A DNA stretch of 30,902 nucleotides, from NCBI GenBank assembly GCA_003644265.1, contig QNBX01000036.1:1-30902 (forward strand). Reading direction: 5' to 3'. Made by a program: the position numbers and the translations under genes. Source of the stretch: Planctomycetota bacterium (GTDB lineage: Bacteria; Planctomycetota; B15-G4). Shown here in pieces: positions 7,361-15,231 of the stretch. Numbering within the stretch: the stretch's first letter is position 1; each line of letters begins with the position of its first letter. Below the pieces are notes generated by a model that searched no databases, had not been told where the DNA came from, and saw only the letters and a program-made list of their open reading frames with translations.

Positions 7361-9399
7361 GGCTCGCCGCAGACCACCAGCTCAAGGGCGTTGCTGAACG
7401 ACACGCCGTGGCTCTGGGCGCCGTCGAACACCGCCACCTGCGCGCTGAGGCCCAGGCCGGCCCAGCCCAGGCCCGTGGGCAGGTTGACCGGCAGCGCCAG
7501 GCCGCCGCCGCCGTCGAGCGTGACGTCGATCAGGATCAGGCCGGCCGGATCGACCAGCAGCAGCCCGCCCTTCTTGGCGATCTCCACGCGACCGAAGCCC
7601 ACCAGCAACACGGCGCCGGCGCCCGCGGGGCCGCCCGCCACCTGCAGCGTGAAGACATCGCCCACCGTGGGCTCGCCCGCCGCGCCGAAGCTCACCGCCG
7701 ACGTGGGCGTGGGCGCGCCGTAGGCCTCCACGCCGCACAGGCGCGTGGTCTGCGCCGCGGACTCCACGCTGTTGCCGGCCGGGTCCTCGGCTCGCACATG
7801 CCAGCTCACGTCCATGCCCACCAGGCCCGTGGAGGACGGCGCCGGATCGACCACGCCGCGGAAGGTCGAGCCACCCACGTGCGCCATGGCGCTGGAGGTC
7901 ATCGACGTCTCGCCGCCCTTGTCGGTGGAGACGACCAGGTCAGCCTGCAGGTAGCTGACGCCATCGTCCATGATCGAGTCCTGCAACACCGCGCGCCGGG
8001 GCCAGCCGCCCGCGAGCGCCGAGAGCGGCACGGTGGCGGGCGTGGCCGAGGTCGCCAGCACGGACGGAGGCTGGCTGTCGGCCGGCCCCGTGTTGCGGTA
8101 GTAGCGGTTGATGAACGGGGGGAAGTACTCGCCCTGCACGCTCACCACGTCGTAGGCGCCGTCGCCGTCGAAGTCGGCCAGCTCCAGGTCGAGCGTGGCG
8201 TCCGGCCCCGCGTCGAAGGCCCCGGAGACCCAGCTCATGGAGCCGGTGCCCACGGGCCCCATGTTCAGGAACAGCTTCTCGCTCGTGTCGGGATTGGGAC
8301 AGCCCGAGCCGGGGAAGGGCAGGGCCCCCACCAGCAGGTCCAGGTCGCCGTCGTCGTCCGCATCGAGGAACGCGAAGTCGTTCTCGTCGTGGCAGTTGTT
8401 GTCGTCGAAGACGGCCGCGTCGGGCAGGGAGAAGCGCAGCTGCCCCATCTGCGCCAGCTGATTGGTCGTGACAGAGTCCACGAACTGGAAGGCCGTGTTC
8501 ATGATCACGGCGTCGAAGTCGCCGTCACCGTCCAGGTCGCAAAAGTCCGACTCGTAGGTCGACGCGTAGCCGGGCTGCGTCGAGCCCGGCACGACGTTGA
8601 GCTTGAGTTCGAACTGTCCGGCGCCGTCGTTCTCATAGAACTGCGTGGTGGGTGACTTGCCGTCCACCACCAGGTCGAGGTCACAGTCTCCGTCGAGGTC
8701 GATCAGCTTGGCGTTCTGCGCGCCGATCTTGAGCGCCGCCCCGAGCTGCTCCGGCGCATCGATGAAGTGCCCGGCGCCGTCGTTGAGCAGCAGCCGCGCC
8801 AGCCCGCCCGGCGCGCCGAATGAGCTGGCGCCCGCGTCGGAGAACACCAGGTCGAGGTCGCCGTCATCGTCCACGTCGCCCGCCGCCACCGACATGGCGT
8901 TGAGCACCAGCGTCGGCAGGCGCGTCGCGCTCTCGTCCAGAAAGGTGCCGCTCAGCGGGTCCTTGCGCAGCAGGCGCTGCCGCCCGCCGAACGCCACCGC
9001 GATGGCCAGGTCCTGGCGACCGTCGCCGTCGGCGTCAAAGACCGCCACGCTCTTGCCGTGCAGCACCAGACCGGCCGGCAGCAGGGCCGCGCTCGCGTCG
9101 GTCCAAATAGGGAAGCCGTCGAGGTCGTTGCCGTCATTGCGCAGCAGCGTGGGCGCCAGGGGCTGGCTGTCGGGCTGCAGGTCGCCGGGCATGGACCAGC
9201 CGTTGGCGTTCACGATGAACAGGTCGAGGTCGCCGTCCTCATCCGCGTCCAGCGCGGCGGCCGACTCGCTCCAGACCACGGGCCCCGGCAGGTCACGCGA
9301 CACGAACTGCTGGGCACCGGCGGGCGGGGCCGCGAGCGCCAGACTCAGGCTGAAGATCACGACCGGCAAGCGGGCCGACGGCAAGACACGGAGAGACAA
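7357..9399 (-). CDS. Secreted VCBS/FG-GAP calcium-loop repeat protein with a lineage-type C-terminal domain
   Basis: 680 residues from a TTG at 9399, chosen because GAGG lies upstream and a clean signal peptide follows (hydrophobic, ending PAGAQQF). The frame stays open to 9504. At least seven DxDxDG-type loops are visible, for example DADEDGDLDLFIVN, DADGDGRQDLAIA, DVDDDGDLDLVF, DLDGDGDFDAVIM, DADDDGDLDLLVG and DFDGDGAYDVVS. These are typical of VCBS/FG-GAP blades that bind calcium and form a propeller. A middle region (about 455-570) is beta-rich with no clear family. The last ~108 residues (573-680) share a pattern with the end of the protein at 16870-18726: LLVGFGR..., GGLLLVDP and ...FSNALEL. 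It is probably an exported surface or extracellular protein; ligand unknown. Confidence 0.85.
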   Translation of the reverse strand: MSLRVLPSARLPVVIFSLSLALAAPPAGAQQFVSRDLPGPVVWSESAAALDADEDGDLDLFIVNANGWSMPGDLQPDSQPLAPTLLRNDGNDLDGFPIWTDASAALLPAGLVLHGKSVAVFDADGDGRQDLAIAVAFGGRQRLLRKDPLSGTFLDESATRLPTLVLNAMSVAAGDVDDDGDLDLVFSDAGASSFGAPGGLARLLLNDGAGHFIDAPEQLGAALKIGAQNAKLIDLDGDCDLDLVVDGKSPTTQFYENDGAGQFELKLNVVPGSTQPGYASTYESDFCDLDGDGDFDAVIMNTAFQFVDSVTTNQLAQMGQLRFSLPDAAVFDDNNCHDENDFAFLDADDDGDLDLLVGALPFPGSGCPNPDTSEKLFLNMGPVGTGSMSWVSGAFDAGPDATLDLELADFDGDGAYDVVSVQGEYFPPFINRYYRNTGPADSQPPSVLATSATPATVPLSALAGGWPRRAVLQDSIMDDGVSYLQADLVVSTDKGGETSMTSSAMAHVGGSTFRGVVDPAPSSTGLVGMDVSWHVRAEDPAGNSVESAAQTTRLCGVEAYGAPTPTSAVSFGAAGEPTVGDVFTLQVAGGPAGAGAVLLVGFGRVEIAKKGGLLLVDPAGLILIDVTLDGGGGLALPVNLPTGLGWAGLGLSAQVAVFDGAQSHGVSFSNALELVVCGEP

Positions 9400-9552
9400 G
9401 ATCGAGCCTCGGAAACGGGGAAGAGAGCGGGAGAGACACAGGCGATCCGACCGCCTCGCAGGGGTGCAGAGACGCGGCGCCGAGTCAGGACAGTATGACG
9501 CCATCCCGCCGATCCGGGGCGGTGCCCTGCCAGCGAGCCCGCGCGACCACGA

Positions 9553-9806
9553 TCAAGGGCTCTGGGAGAGCTCCACCAGCGCCTGCTTCAGACCGCGCAC
9601 CAGCGCCGCCATGCTCAAGGTCGGAGACGAACGCCACGAAGTCCCCGGTGCTGGGATAGCTGGCAGCGAGCAGCGGCGGGTCGTGCTGGCTCTCTGGCTC
9701 GTCCGACCAGTAGCCGATCGACTCCAGGCTGAGCATGAGCTCGAGCAGCGCGGCGACGCCGCTGGCGTTGTCATCGGCCCCCGGACCGATGGAGTCGAGT
9801 GCGCAC
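9553..9806 (-). pseudogene. M28-family peptidase remnant, frameshifted
   Basis: Minus-strand translation gives GADDNASGVAALLELMLSLE, the zinc-aspartate block of M28 aminopeptidases, followed by a YPSTGDFVAFVSDLEHG stretch also typical of these proteins. Near 9606-9612 the sensible reading moves to another frame, continuing ALVRGLKQALVELSQSP and then a stop at 9553-9555. The upstream zinc-histidine region and the whole later half of the domain are missing. In the first frame the remnant is joined to the nucleotidyltransferase remnant and runs on as nonsense to 9485. It is a broken fragment that cannot be active. Confidence 0.75.
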
Positions 9807-9859
9807 CCAGCAGGATCGCGGGAGCGGATGGGCCAGGTCACTTGCCACCCCGCTCGCCG

Positions 9860-10215
9860 CCGTAGGAGCCTCCTTAGAGTGAGTCGACCCACATCGATCA
9901 GATCCTGTGGGCGGCCCGTAGCCTGCTCGTTGATGATCAGGTGTTCACGCGAGAGCACAGGCACGGTCTGACCATCGACGAGGACCGCCCTGCGAGCGGC
10001 CCAGGCCTCGTCGAAGGTGACGCCGGAGATGCTCGTCAGGACGTCGATGCGCACGGGCGCTACACCGAGCTGGAGCTCCTGATCAGGCTGCATCAGATCG
10101 TCCTCGGTGAACATCTCCGCGGGAGCACCGAGAGCGCGTGCGCCCCGCTGAGCAGGTACTCAACCCCGCAGTCGGCGAAAGCGGACAACAGCTCGCTGAA
10201 GTCTCGGTTCAACAT
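9860..10215 (-). pseudogene. Nucleotidyltransferase-like pseudogene with the active-site region deleted
   Basis: From an ATG at 10215 the frame begins MLNRDFSELLSAFADCGVEY then LLSGAHALSV, the standard start of small nucleotidyltransferase-fold proteins often found in toxin-antitoxin or accessory loci. It then breaks. In another frame (from 10114) the C-terminal part resumes: PVRIDVLTSISGVTFDEAW, VPVLSREHLI and ATGRPQDLIDVGRL, which in this family precede the end. The segment that should hold the GDxD-type metal-binding aspartates is absent between them. So the gene has an internal deletion plus a frameshift, and its 3' end now runs into an M28 peptidase fragment. Base composition looks less GC-extreme than the neighbours, which is compatible with acquired DNA, but I did not compute it. 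Confidence 0.78.
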
Positions 10216-10311
10216 GCGTCCGCCCGCTGAAGGCCAGTGCCGTCTTGGTCAACTCCCACACCAGGGAGATCCGCTCGGCGGGCCGATCCCGTGCGGACCG
10301 CGCCGCGCTGC

Positions 10312-10317
10312 TAGACT
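10312..10317 (+). promoter_or_regulatory. -10-like hexamer TAGACT upstream of the FG-GAP propeller gene
   Basis: Same hexamer as before the HtrA-type gene, here 46 nt before the GTG at 10364, with no clear -35. Confidence 0.4.
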
Positions 10318-10363
10318 CTCCAGCCCCTCGCGCCTGCCCGCGCCCTCTCCTTGGGAGCCCACC

Positions 10364-11842
10364 GTGACCCTACGCCCCCTGCTGCTCATGGCGTGCCTGC
10401 TCGCTGTGTCGGTCGTGAGCCTCGCGCCGCGGCCCGATGCCCAGGACACGGCCGCGCCCGCCGAAGGCACGGCCGTCGCCGCCGAGGAGACGACCGTCGC
10501 CGCCGACGACATGCTCTGGCAGGCCGCCGCCGCGCCGGGCGAGACGGGCTTCGGCGTCGCGCTCGCGGGGGTGGGCGACCTGGACGGCGACGGCGTGCCG
10601 GACATCGGGGTCTGCATCCCCCAGCTGCGCACCCAGGCGGGCACCGACACGGGCGCCCTGCGCGTGGTCTCGGGCGCCGACGGGCACACGCTGCTGCGGG
10701 TCAGCGGCCGCCGGGTGGGCGAGGCTTTCGGCAGCGCCGCCTGCCGCGTGGGCGACGTGGACGGCGACGGCGTGGACGACCTGGTGTTGGGCGCACCGCG
10801 CGACGACGAGTTGGCGGTGAACGCCGGCGCCCTGCGTCTGCACTCGGGTCGCGACGGCAGCGCGCTCATGCACCCGCCGCCGCGCTCGGTGCCGGGCAAG
10901 CCCATCCCCGAACCCCAGGCCCGTGAGCTGCTGGGCCAGGAGCCCTTTGGCTTGCTGGGCAGCGCGATCGTGCCGCTGCCCGACCTGGACGGCGACGGCG
11001 TGGCCGATCTGGCCGCCGCCGCTCCCAGCGACGTCTCGCTCTCGTTCGACCCCGGCTACGTGCTGGTGCTGTCCGCGCAGACACTCGAGCCGCTGCTGGA
11101 GATCTGGGGCGAGACCCGCGAGGAGTCCTTTGGCGCGGCTCTGGCGGTGGTGCCCGACCTGGATGACGACGGCCTGCCCGAGCTGGCGGTCGGTGCGCCC
11201 ACCGCCCTGGTCGAGCAGCACAGCGCGGGCCGCGTGCTGATCATCTCGACGCGCACGGCGCGCACCCTGCTCACCCTGAACGGGCAGCCGGGCGAGCGCT
11301 TCGGCAGCGCCATCGCGGCCCTGCCCGACCTGGACGACGACGGCGTGGGCGAGCTGCTGGTGGGCGCGCCGGGCGCCAGCCTGGGCGGTCGCGACGCGGG
11401 CGCGGCGCATGTCGTCTCGCTCAAGACCGGCGAGCGGCTGCTGAGTTACGACAGCGTCTTTCCCGGCGCTCTGCTGGGCTCGGCCGTGGCTGCGCTGGAT
11501 GACGTCGACGGCGACGGAAAGCCCGACCTCGCGTTGGGCGCGCCCGGCAGCGATCGGGGCGGCTACGACGCGGGCAGCGTGCTGCTGGTGCGCTCGAGCG
11601 ACGCGCGGCTGCTGCTGCGCATCGACGGCGACGCGCCGGGCATGCGCCTGGGCCGCTCGCTGCTGGCGCTCGGTGACGTTGACGGCGACGAACGTCACGA
11701 CCTGATCGCGGGGCTGCTCGCGCTGCCCGACCGCGCCGCCCCGCCGGGCGCCCTGCGCGCCTACGCCGGCCGCGAGGTGGTCGTGCTGACCGAGGAAGAA
11801 GAGCGCGCCGAGGGCAAACCGGGCGGGCAACGACGACGCTGA
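10364..11842 (+). CDS. Secreted seven-repeat FG-GAP (integrin-alpha-like) beta-propeller protein
   Basis: 492 residues from a GTG at 10364, preceded by GGGAG. The start gives a signal peptide (TLRPLLLMACLLAVSVVSLA). The frame is open much further upstream, but only through the pseudogene patch and non-coding sequence. Seven FG-GAP repeats are visible, each with an [FL]G opening, a DxDxDG calcium loop and an ending like LGAP: loops GDLDGDGVPD, GDVDGDGVDD, PDLDGDGVAD, PDLDDDGLPE, PDLDDDGVGE, DDVDGDGKPD and GDVDGDERHD. Seven is the number of blades in an integrin-alpha head, so this is probably one complete propeller with almost no extra domain. The linker after the signal is alanine/threonine-rich and the C-terminus is short, charged and basic. 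Its ligand is unknown. It converges with the next gene, with 6 nt between stops. Confidence 0.88.
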   Translation: MTLRPLLLMACLLAVSVVSLAPRPDAQDTAAPAEGTAVAAEETTVAADDMLWQAAAAPGETGFGVALAGVGDLDGDGVPDIGVCIPQLRTQAGTDTGALRVVSGADGHTLLRVSGRRVGEAFGSAACRVGDVDGDGVDDLVLGAPRDDELAVNAGALRLHSGRDGSALMHPPPRSVPGKPIPEPQARELLGQEPFGLLGSAIVPLPDLDGDGVADLAAAAPSDVSLSFDPGYVLVLSAQTLEPLLEIWGETREESFGAALAVVPDLDDDGLPELAVGAPTALVEQHSAGRVLIISTRTARTLLTLNGQPGERFGSAIAALPDLDDDGVGELLVGAPGASLGGRDAGAAHVVSLKTGERLLSYDSVFPGALLGSAVAALDDVDGDGKPDLALGAPGSDRGGYDAGSVLLVRSSDARLLLRIDGDAPGMRLGRSLLALGDVDGDERHDLIAGLLALPDRAAPPGALRAYAGREVVVLTEEEERAEGKPGGQRRR

Positions 11843-11848
11843 CGCACC

Positions 11849-13105
11849 TCAGCGCGACACGTGCAGCACGTACGCGCCCACGTCGGGGCGCGCCGCGGCC
11901 TCGCGCAGGGCCCGCTCCAACGCCGCCACGAGCATGCGCTCGCGCTCGTCGGCGCCAGGCGCCACGCCGTCGGGCGGCAGGCCTTCTGCCGCGGCCCAGA
12001 CCGGAGAGCCCTCCGGCAGCAACCACAGCAACACGATGGCGCCCTGCTCGTGGCGCGGCGCGCCCACGGAGAGCGCCAGCTTGCGCCGGTTGAGCGGACC
12101 CTCGCCCAGGGGCCAGGCCTGCAGCAGGCCGCCCTCCATCCGCAGCATGAGCAGGCGGCCGCTGCCCCCGGGCACCGTCACCCCCAGCGCGCGCGAGCCG
12201 CCCGGGCGCGCGCCGGACTCGGCGCCGGCCACCGACAGCAGCTCCGGCCGCTCGGCGCCGCGGGTGGCCCGCTCCAGGGCAAACAGCTGCTGCGAGAGGG
12301 GCGCCACGCCTGACACCAGGCGCTCGTGCTGCGCCGCGGCGCGCGCCGCCAGCTGCGTCTGTTCGCTGCCGCGGGCCACGCCGGACCGCACCAGGTCATT
12401 GACGCGCAGGGCCTCGCCGCGGTGCCCGAGCTCCAGCAGCAGATCGGCCACGTCCAGCAGCGCGCGCGCGTCGCCGGCGGCGTCGGACTCGGCCGCATCC
12501 AGCGCCATGGCGGCCAGCCCAGGCTGGCCTTCGAGGGCGTAGTCGCGCGCCAGCTGCACCAGCCCCTGCGCCCGGCCGCGCGGCGGGTGGCTGGCCAACA
12601 GCTGCTGCATGCGGCGCTCGGGGAACAGGTCCGCGTCGCCCACCTCCAGCACCACGTCCACGCGCACGCGGCCGTCGGGCAGGAGCGTCACCGCGCGCGC
12701 CGACGACAGCTCGCGCGAGCCGTGCAGCACGCCCGCCGTGGCGGACACCACCGACTGCTCCAAGGCCGCCTCGTCCACCAGCACGTCCACGCCCGAGCGG
12801 CGGAAGCGAGTCAGCGTCTGCATGCGCTCGGACACGTGCACCTCGCGCTGGGCCAGCAGCAGGGCGCGCCCACCCGCCAGGGCCGCGCCGGCCGCGCTGG
12901 CTTCGTCCTGCCCCACGGCGCTGTGGGTCACGCGCCAGTGATCGCCGTCGTGCACCGGCGCGGGCAGCGACGCGGGGTCGCCAGCGGGTTGCAGCACGAC
13001 GTCATCGCCGAACGCGTCCGGCGATGACGTCCCGGGCGCGGCGCAGCCCGTGACGAGCAACAGCGCGGCCAGCGCCCCATGCAGGCTGCAACGGAATCGG
13101 ATCAT
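11849..13105 (-). CDS. Lipoprotein of unknown function (LPP20-like N-terminal region, helical middle)
   Basis: 418 residues from the ATG at 13105, with GGGGAG upstream. A lipoprotein signal is clear: MIRFRCSLHGALAALLLVTG then Cys21 in a VTGC lipobox. Residues about 55-150 include a segment of the kind GGRALLLAQREVHVSERMQT and RAVTLLPDGRVRVDVVLEVG, loosely like LPP20/FlgT-type domains that act on repeated lipoprotein scaffolds; this match is weak. Residues about 165-270 are alanine/leucine-rich helices, possibly TPR-like. A beta-rich C-terminal part (about 290-400) contains LLMLRMEGGLLQAWPLGEG and IVLLWLLPEGSPVWAA. No enzymatic motif is seen. It lies downstream of the M20 peptidase gene in the same direction, 238 nt away, with its own hexamer TACCAT at 13157-13162, so it is probably transcribed separately. 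Confidence 0.72.
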   Translation of the reverse strand: MIRFRCSLHGALAALLLVTGCAAPGTSSPDAFGDDVVLQPAGDPASLPAPVHDGDHWRVTHSAVGQDEASAAGAALAGGRALLLAQREVHVSERMQTLTRFRRSGVDVLVDEAALEQSVVSATAGVLHGSRELSSARAVTLLPDGRVRVDVVLEVGDADLFPERRMQQLLASHPPRGRAQGLVQLARDYALEGQPGLAAMALDAAESDAAGDARALLDVADLLLELGHRGEALRVNDLVRSGVARGSEQTQLAARAAAQHERLVSGVAPLSQQLFALERATRGAERPELLSVAGAESGARPGGSRALGVTVPGGSGRLLMLRMEGGLLQAWPLGEGPLNRRKLALSVGAPRHEQGAIVLLWLLPEGSPVWAAAEGLPPDGVAPGADERERMLVAALERALREAAARPDVGAYVLHVSR

Positions 13106-13156
13106 CGTGGTGCTCCCCTGGCGAGACGCGTGCAGGTCCGGCCGACACGCGCGCCC

Positions 13157-13162
13157 ATGGTA
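13157..13162 (-). promoter_or_regulatory. -10-like hexamer TACCAT upstream of the lipoprotein gene
   Basis: Reads on the minus strand 51 nt before the ATG at 13105. A weaker member of the hexamer class seen across the window. Confidence 0.25.
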
Positions 13163-13252
13163 GCCGCCCGACAACAACGCGAGCGTGGCGGGACCGACAC
13201 AGACGACCCAGCCAGCCGCCCATCCCCGTCCCCCATTGACCTCGCACGCCGC

Positions 13253-13316
13253 CACAGGGGCACGCCGCCGCAGGAGCCCGCCGCTGCAGGGGCCCGCCGC
13301 TGCAGGGGCCCGCCGC
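13253..13316. repeat. Four tandem 16-nt repeats downstream of the M20 peptidase gene
   Basis: Units run 13253-13268, 13269-13284, 13285-13300 and 13301-13316. The last two are identical (TGCAGGGGCCCGCCGC); the first two differ by a few bases. It sits in the gap between the M20 peptidase stop (13344) and the lipoprotein start. This is a minisatellite-like array, too short-period and spacer-free for CRISPR. Confidence 0.85.
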
Positions 13317-13343
13317 CGGCTGTTCTCGCAGGCCGCGGCCCAG

Positions 13344-14981
13344 CTACTCCAGCGCCACGCCGGCCAGCGAGCGGTAGATGAACTCTGCGGCCCAGCCCAG
13401 GCCCGCCGCGGGGGCGCGCTCGTTGTCGCCGTGCATGCGCAGCTCGTCCTCGGGCCGCAACGGAATCGGCAGGATGCCGTAGGTCGGGATGCCCACCGCG
13501 CGCAGGGCCGCGCCGTCCGTGGCGCCCGTGCTCATGAACGGCAGCACCACCACGCCCGGCGCCATCTCGCGGGCGGCCCGCTCCATCGAGCGGTAGAGCG
13601 CGCTGCTGGTGGGCGAGGGCGGCGGCGCGGCGCGCGGCTCGCCCTGCAGCTCGAAGCGCACCGCGGGCTCGCCGCCGGCCTCGTTCATGGCGGCCACCAG
13701 CGCCGTGACGTCGTCGTCGGGCAGCACGCGCAGATTGAACGTGGCGCCACCGTCGCTGGGGATCACGTTGGAGCGGAAGCCGCCGTCGATCATGGTCAGC
13801 GAGGCGCCCGCGCGCAGCACGGCGTTCACCAGCGGGTCGCGCGAGAGCACGTCCACTGCGGCGTCGAAAGCCGCGCCCGAACCGGACGAGCTGGCGGCCG
13901 CCACCATGGCGCCGGCCACGCGCTGGTCCTGCTGCAGCAGCGCAGCCGACATGAGCCACTGACGCGTGGTGTCGTTGAGCCGCGCCGGCGCGCGCCAGTC
14001 ATGCACCCGGGCCACGGCGCGGGCCAGGGCGGCCAGGGCGTTGTCGGGCAAGGGCACCGAGCCGTGACCCGACGGGCCGCGCGCCGACACGCGCACGTTG
14101 TAGGCCAGCTTCTCGGTGGTCTGGATGTTGACCGACGCCACGCGCCCGTCGGCCAGGCGCACGCGACCGCCTTCGTTGAGCGCGAACTCGGGCTGGCCCA
14201 GCAGGTGCGCGGCGTGTTCCAGCATCCAGTCCACGCCCAGCGAGGGCCCGCCCTCCTCCGCCGCGGTGGCCAACAGCACCAGATCGCGGCTGAGTCGCTC
14301 ACGCTGCCGGGCCAGGGCCAGCACGGCCGTCAGCTCCGCCGCCAGAGGCCCCTTGCAGTCGATGGCGCCACGCCCCACCACGTAGCCGTCGATGCGTGTG
14401 GCCTCGAAGGGCGGGCTGTCCCAGCGCGCGGGGTCAGCACCCACCACGTCCATGTGCCCCATGATCAGCACGGGGCTCGAGGCCGGCGCGGACGGGCGCG
14501 CGGGCGCGCGCACCCGGGCCACGAAGTTGGCGCGGCGGTGTGCCACCTCCAGCACGTGGGTCTCGGCCACGCCCCCGGCCCACAGGCGCGAGCGCTGGCT
14601 GTAGCTGCCGCCGTCGTCCAGCGCGACCTGCGCCTCGAACTCCTCATAATCGTCACCAAAGGCCTCGCGGCAGCGCGCCTCCAGGTACTCGGCCACCTCC
14701 AGCTCATTGCCGTTGGGCCGACCGCCGAGCTGGGCCGGATCCTGGGCGTTGGTGCTGTCGATGGCGATCAGCGCGGACAGGTACGCGAGGCTGCGGGCCG
14801 CGGCCTCGGCCCGGTCGAGACCGGCGGGCGCCTGCCCGGCTGCTGGTGGCGAGGGCTCGTCAGCGGGCGCGAGGGCAAGGGGCGCAAGTGCAGCGGGCGC
14901 AGGCTCGCGGGCGGCCGGGTCCGCGGGCACGGACGCGGCCGTCAGCAGCGCGAGGGCGAGCAGCGGCGAAGCGGTCGTCAT
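13344..14981 (-). CDS. Secreted M20-family metallopeptidase (carboxypeptidase/acylase type)
   Basis: 545 residues from an ATG at 14981 preceded by GGGAG, with an N-terminal signal peptide and a proline/alanine-rich linker to about residue 55. It is a two-zinc M20 hydrolase: His176 and Asp178 in MGHMDVVGAD, bridging Asp208 in GRGAIDCKG, and the general base pair Glu242-Glu243 in ATAAEEGGPS. Later blocks ATDGAALRAVGIPTYG and RMHGDNER carry the last ligand region. The dimerisation (lid) domain lies between, around GPSGHGSVPLPDNALAALA. Length and block order resemble the secreted PM20D1/carboxypeptidase S group, which cleaves or condenses N-acyl amino acids and dipeptides. The substrate is unknown. 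The region upstream is shared divergently with serA. Confidence 0.9.
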   Translation of the reverse strand: MTTASPLLALALLTAASVPADPAAREPAPAALAPLALAPADEPSPPAAGQAPAGLDRAEAAARSLAYLSALIAIDSTNAQDPAQLGGRPNGNELEVAEYLEARCREAFGDDYEEFEAQVALDDGGSYSQRSRLWAGGVAETHVLEVAHRRANFVARVRAPARPSAPASSPVLIMGHMDVVGADPARWDSPPFEATRIDGYVVGRGAIDCKGPLAAELTAVLALARQRERLSRDLVLLATAAEEGGPSLGVDWMLEHAAHLLGQPEFALNEGGRVRLADGRVASVNIQTTEKLAYNVRVSARGPSGHGSVPLPDNALAALARAVARVHDWRAPARLNDTTRQWLMSAALLQQDQRVAGAMVAAASSSGSGAAFDAAVDVLSRDPLVNAVLRAGASLTMIDGGFRSNVIPSDGGATFNLRVLPDDDVTALVAAMNEAGGEPAVRFELQGEPRAAPPPSPTSSALYRSMERAAREMAPGVVVLPFMSTGATDGAALRAVGIPTYGILPIPLRPEDELRMHGDNERAPAAGLGWAAEFIYRSLAGVALE

Positions 14982-15011
14982 GGTCAGCTCCCGGGCCTGA
15001 GGTGGCCGCCC

Positions 15012-15017
15012 ATCCTA
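15012..15017 (-). promoter_or_regulatory. -10-like hexamer TAGGAT upstream of the M20 peptidase gene
   Basis: Reads on the minus strand 30 nt before the ATG at 14981, identical to the hexamer before sppA. The rest of 14982-15231 holds no gene, and no clear promoter for serA was found in it. Confidence 0.42.
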
Positions 15018-15231
15018 GCCTGCAGGCCGCGCCGACTCCCGCCGCCATGCCGCTGCACAAAGCCCACAATGCGTGCGACGAACAGGTCCCCATTTGCGAC
15101 CCTGTGCCCGTGTGCACCGAGGGCGCGTGGACGTGCGAGTCGGCCCGCCGGCAGCCCGAGCCCCGCGGCGCGCACCCGCACCGACACCCGGCACGATCCG
15201 CGCCGCCCCCCAACGCATCCCGGAGTTCGAC

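Noticed and set aside
8645..9865. 406-codon plus-strand frame opposite the calcium-loop protein
   Set aside because: Serine-rich antisense of the repeated DxDxDG codons; the minus-strand reading has a signal peptide and recognised repeats.
9485..10114. 209-residue minus-strand protein as one real gene
   Set aside because: Its first 85 residues are the end of a nucleotidyltransferase, the next part is a slice of an M28 peptidase, and the tail is out of frame; it is an artificial join of two pseudogenes.
13253..13316. Possible CRISPR-like array
   Set aside because: Units are 16 nt, directly abutting and without spacers; no cas genes are present.
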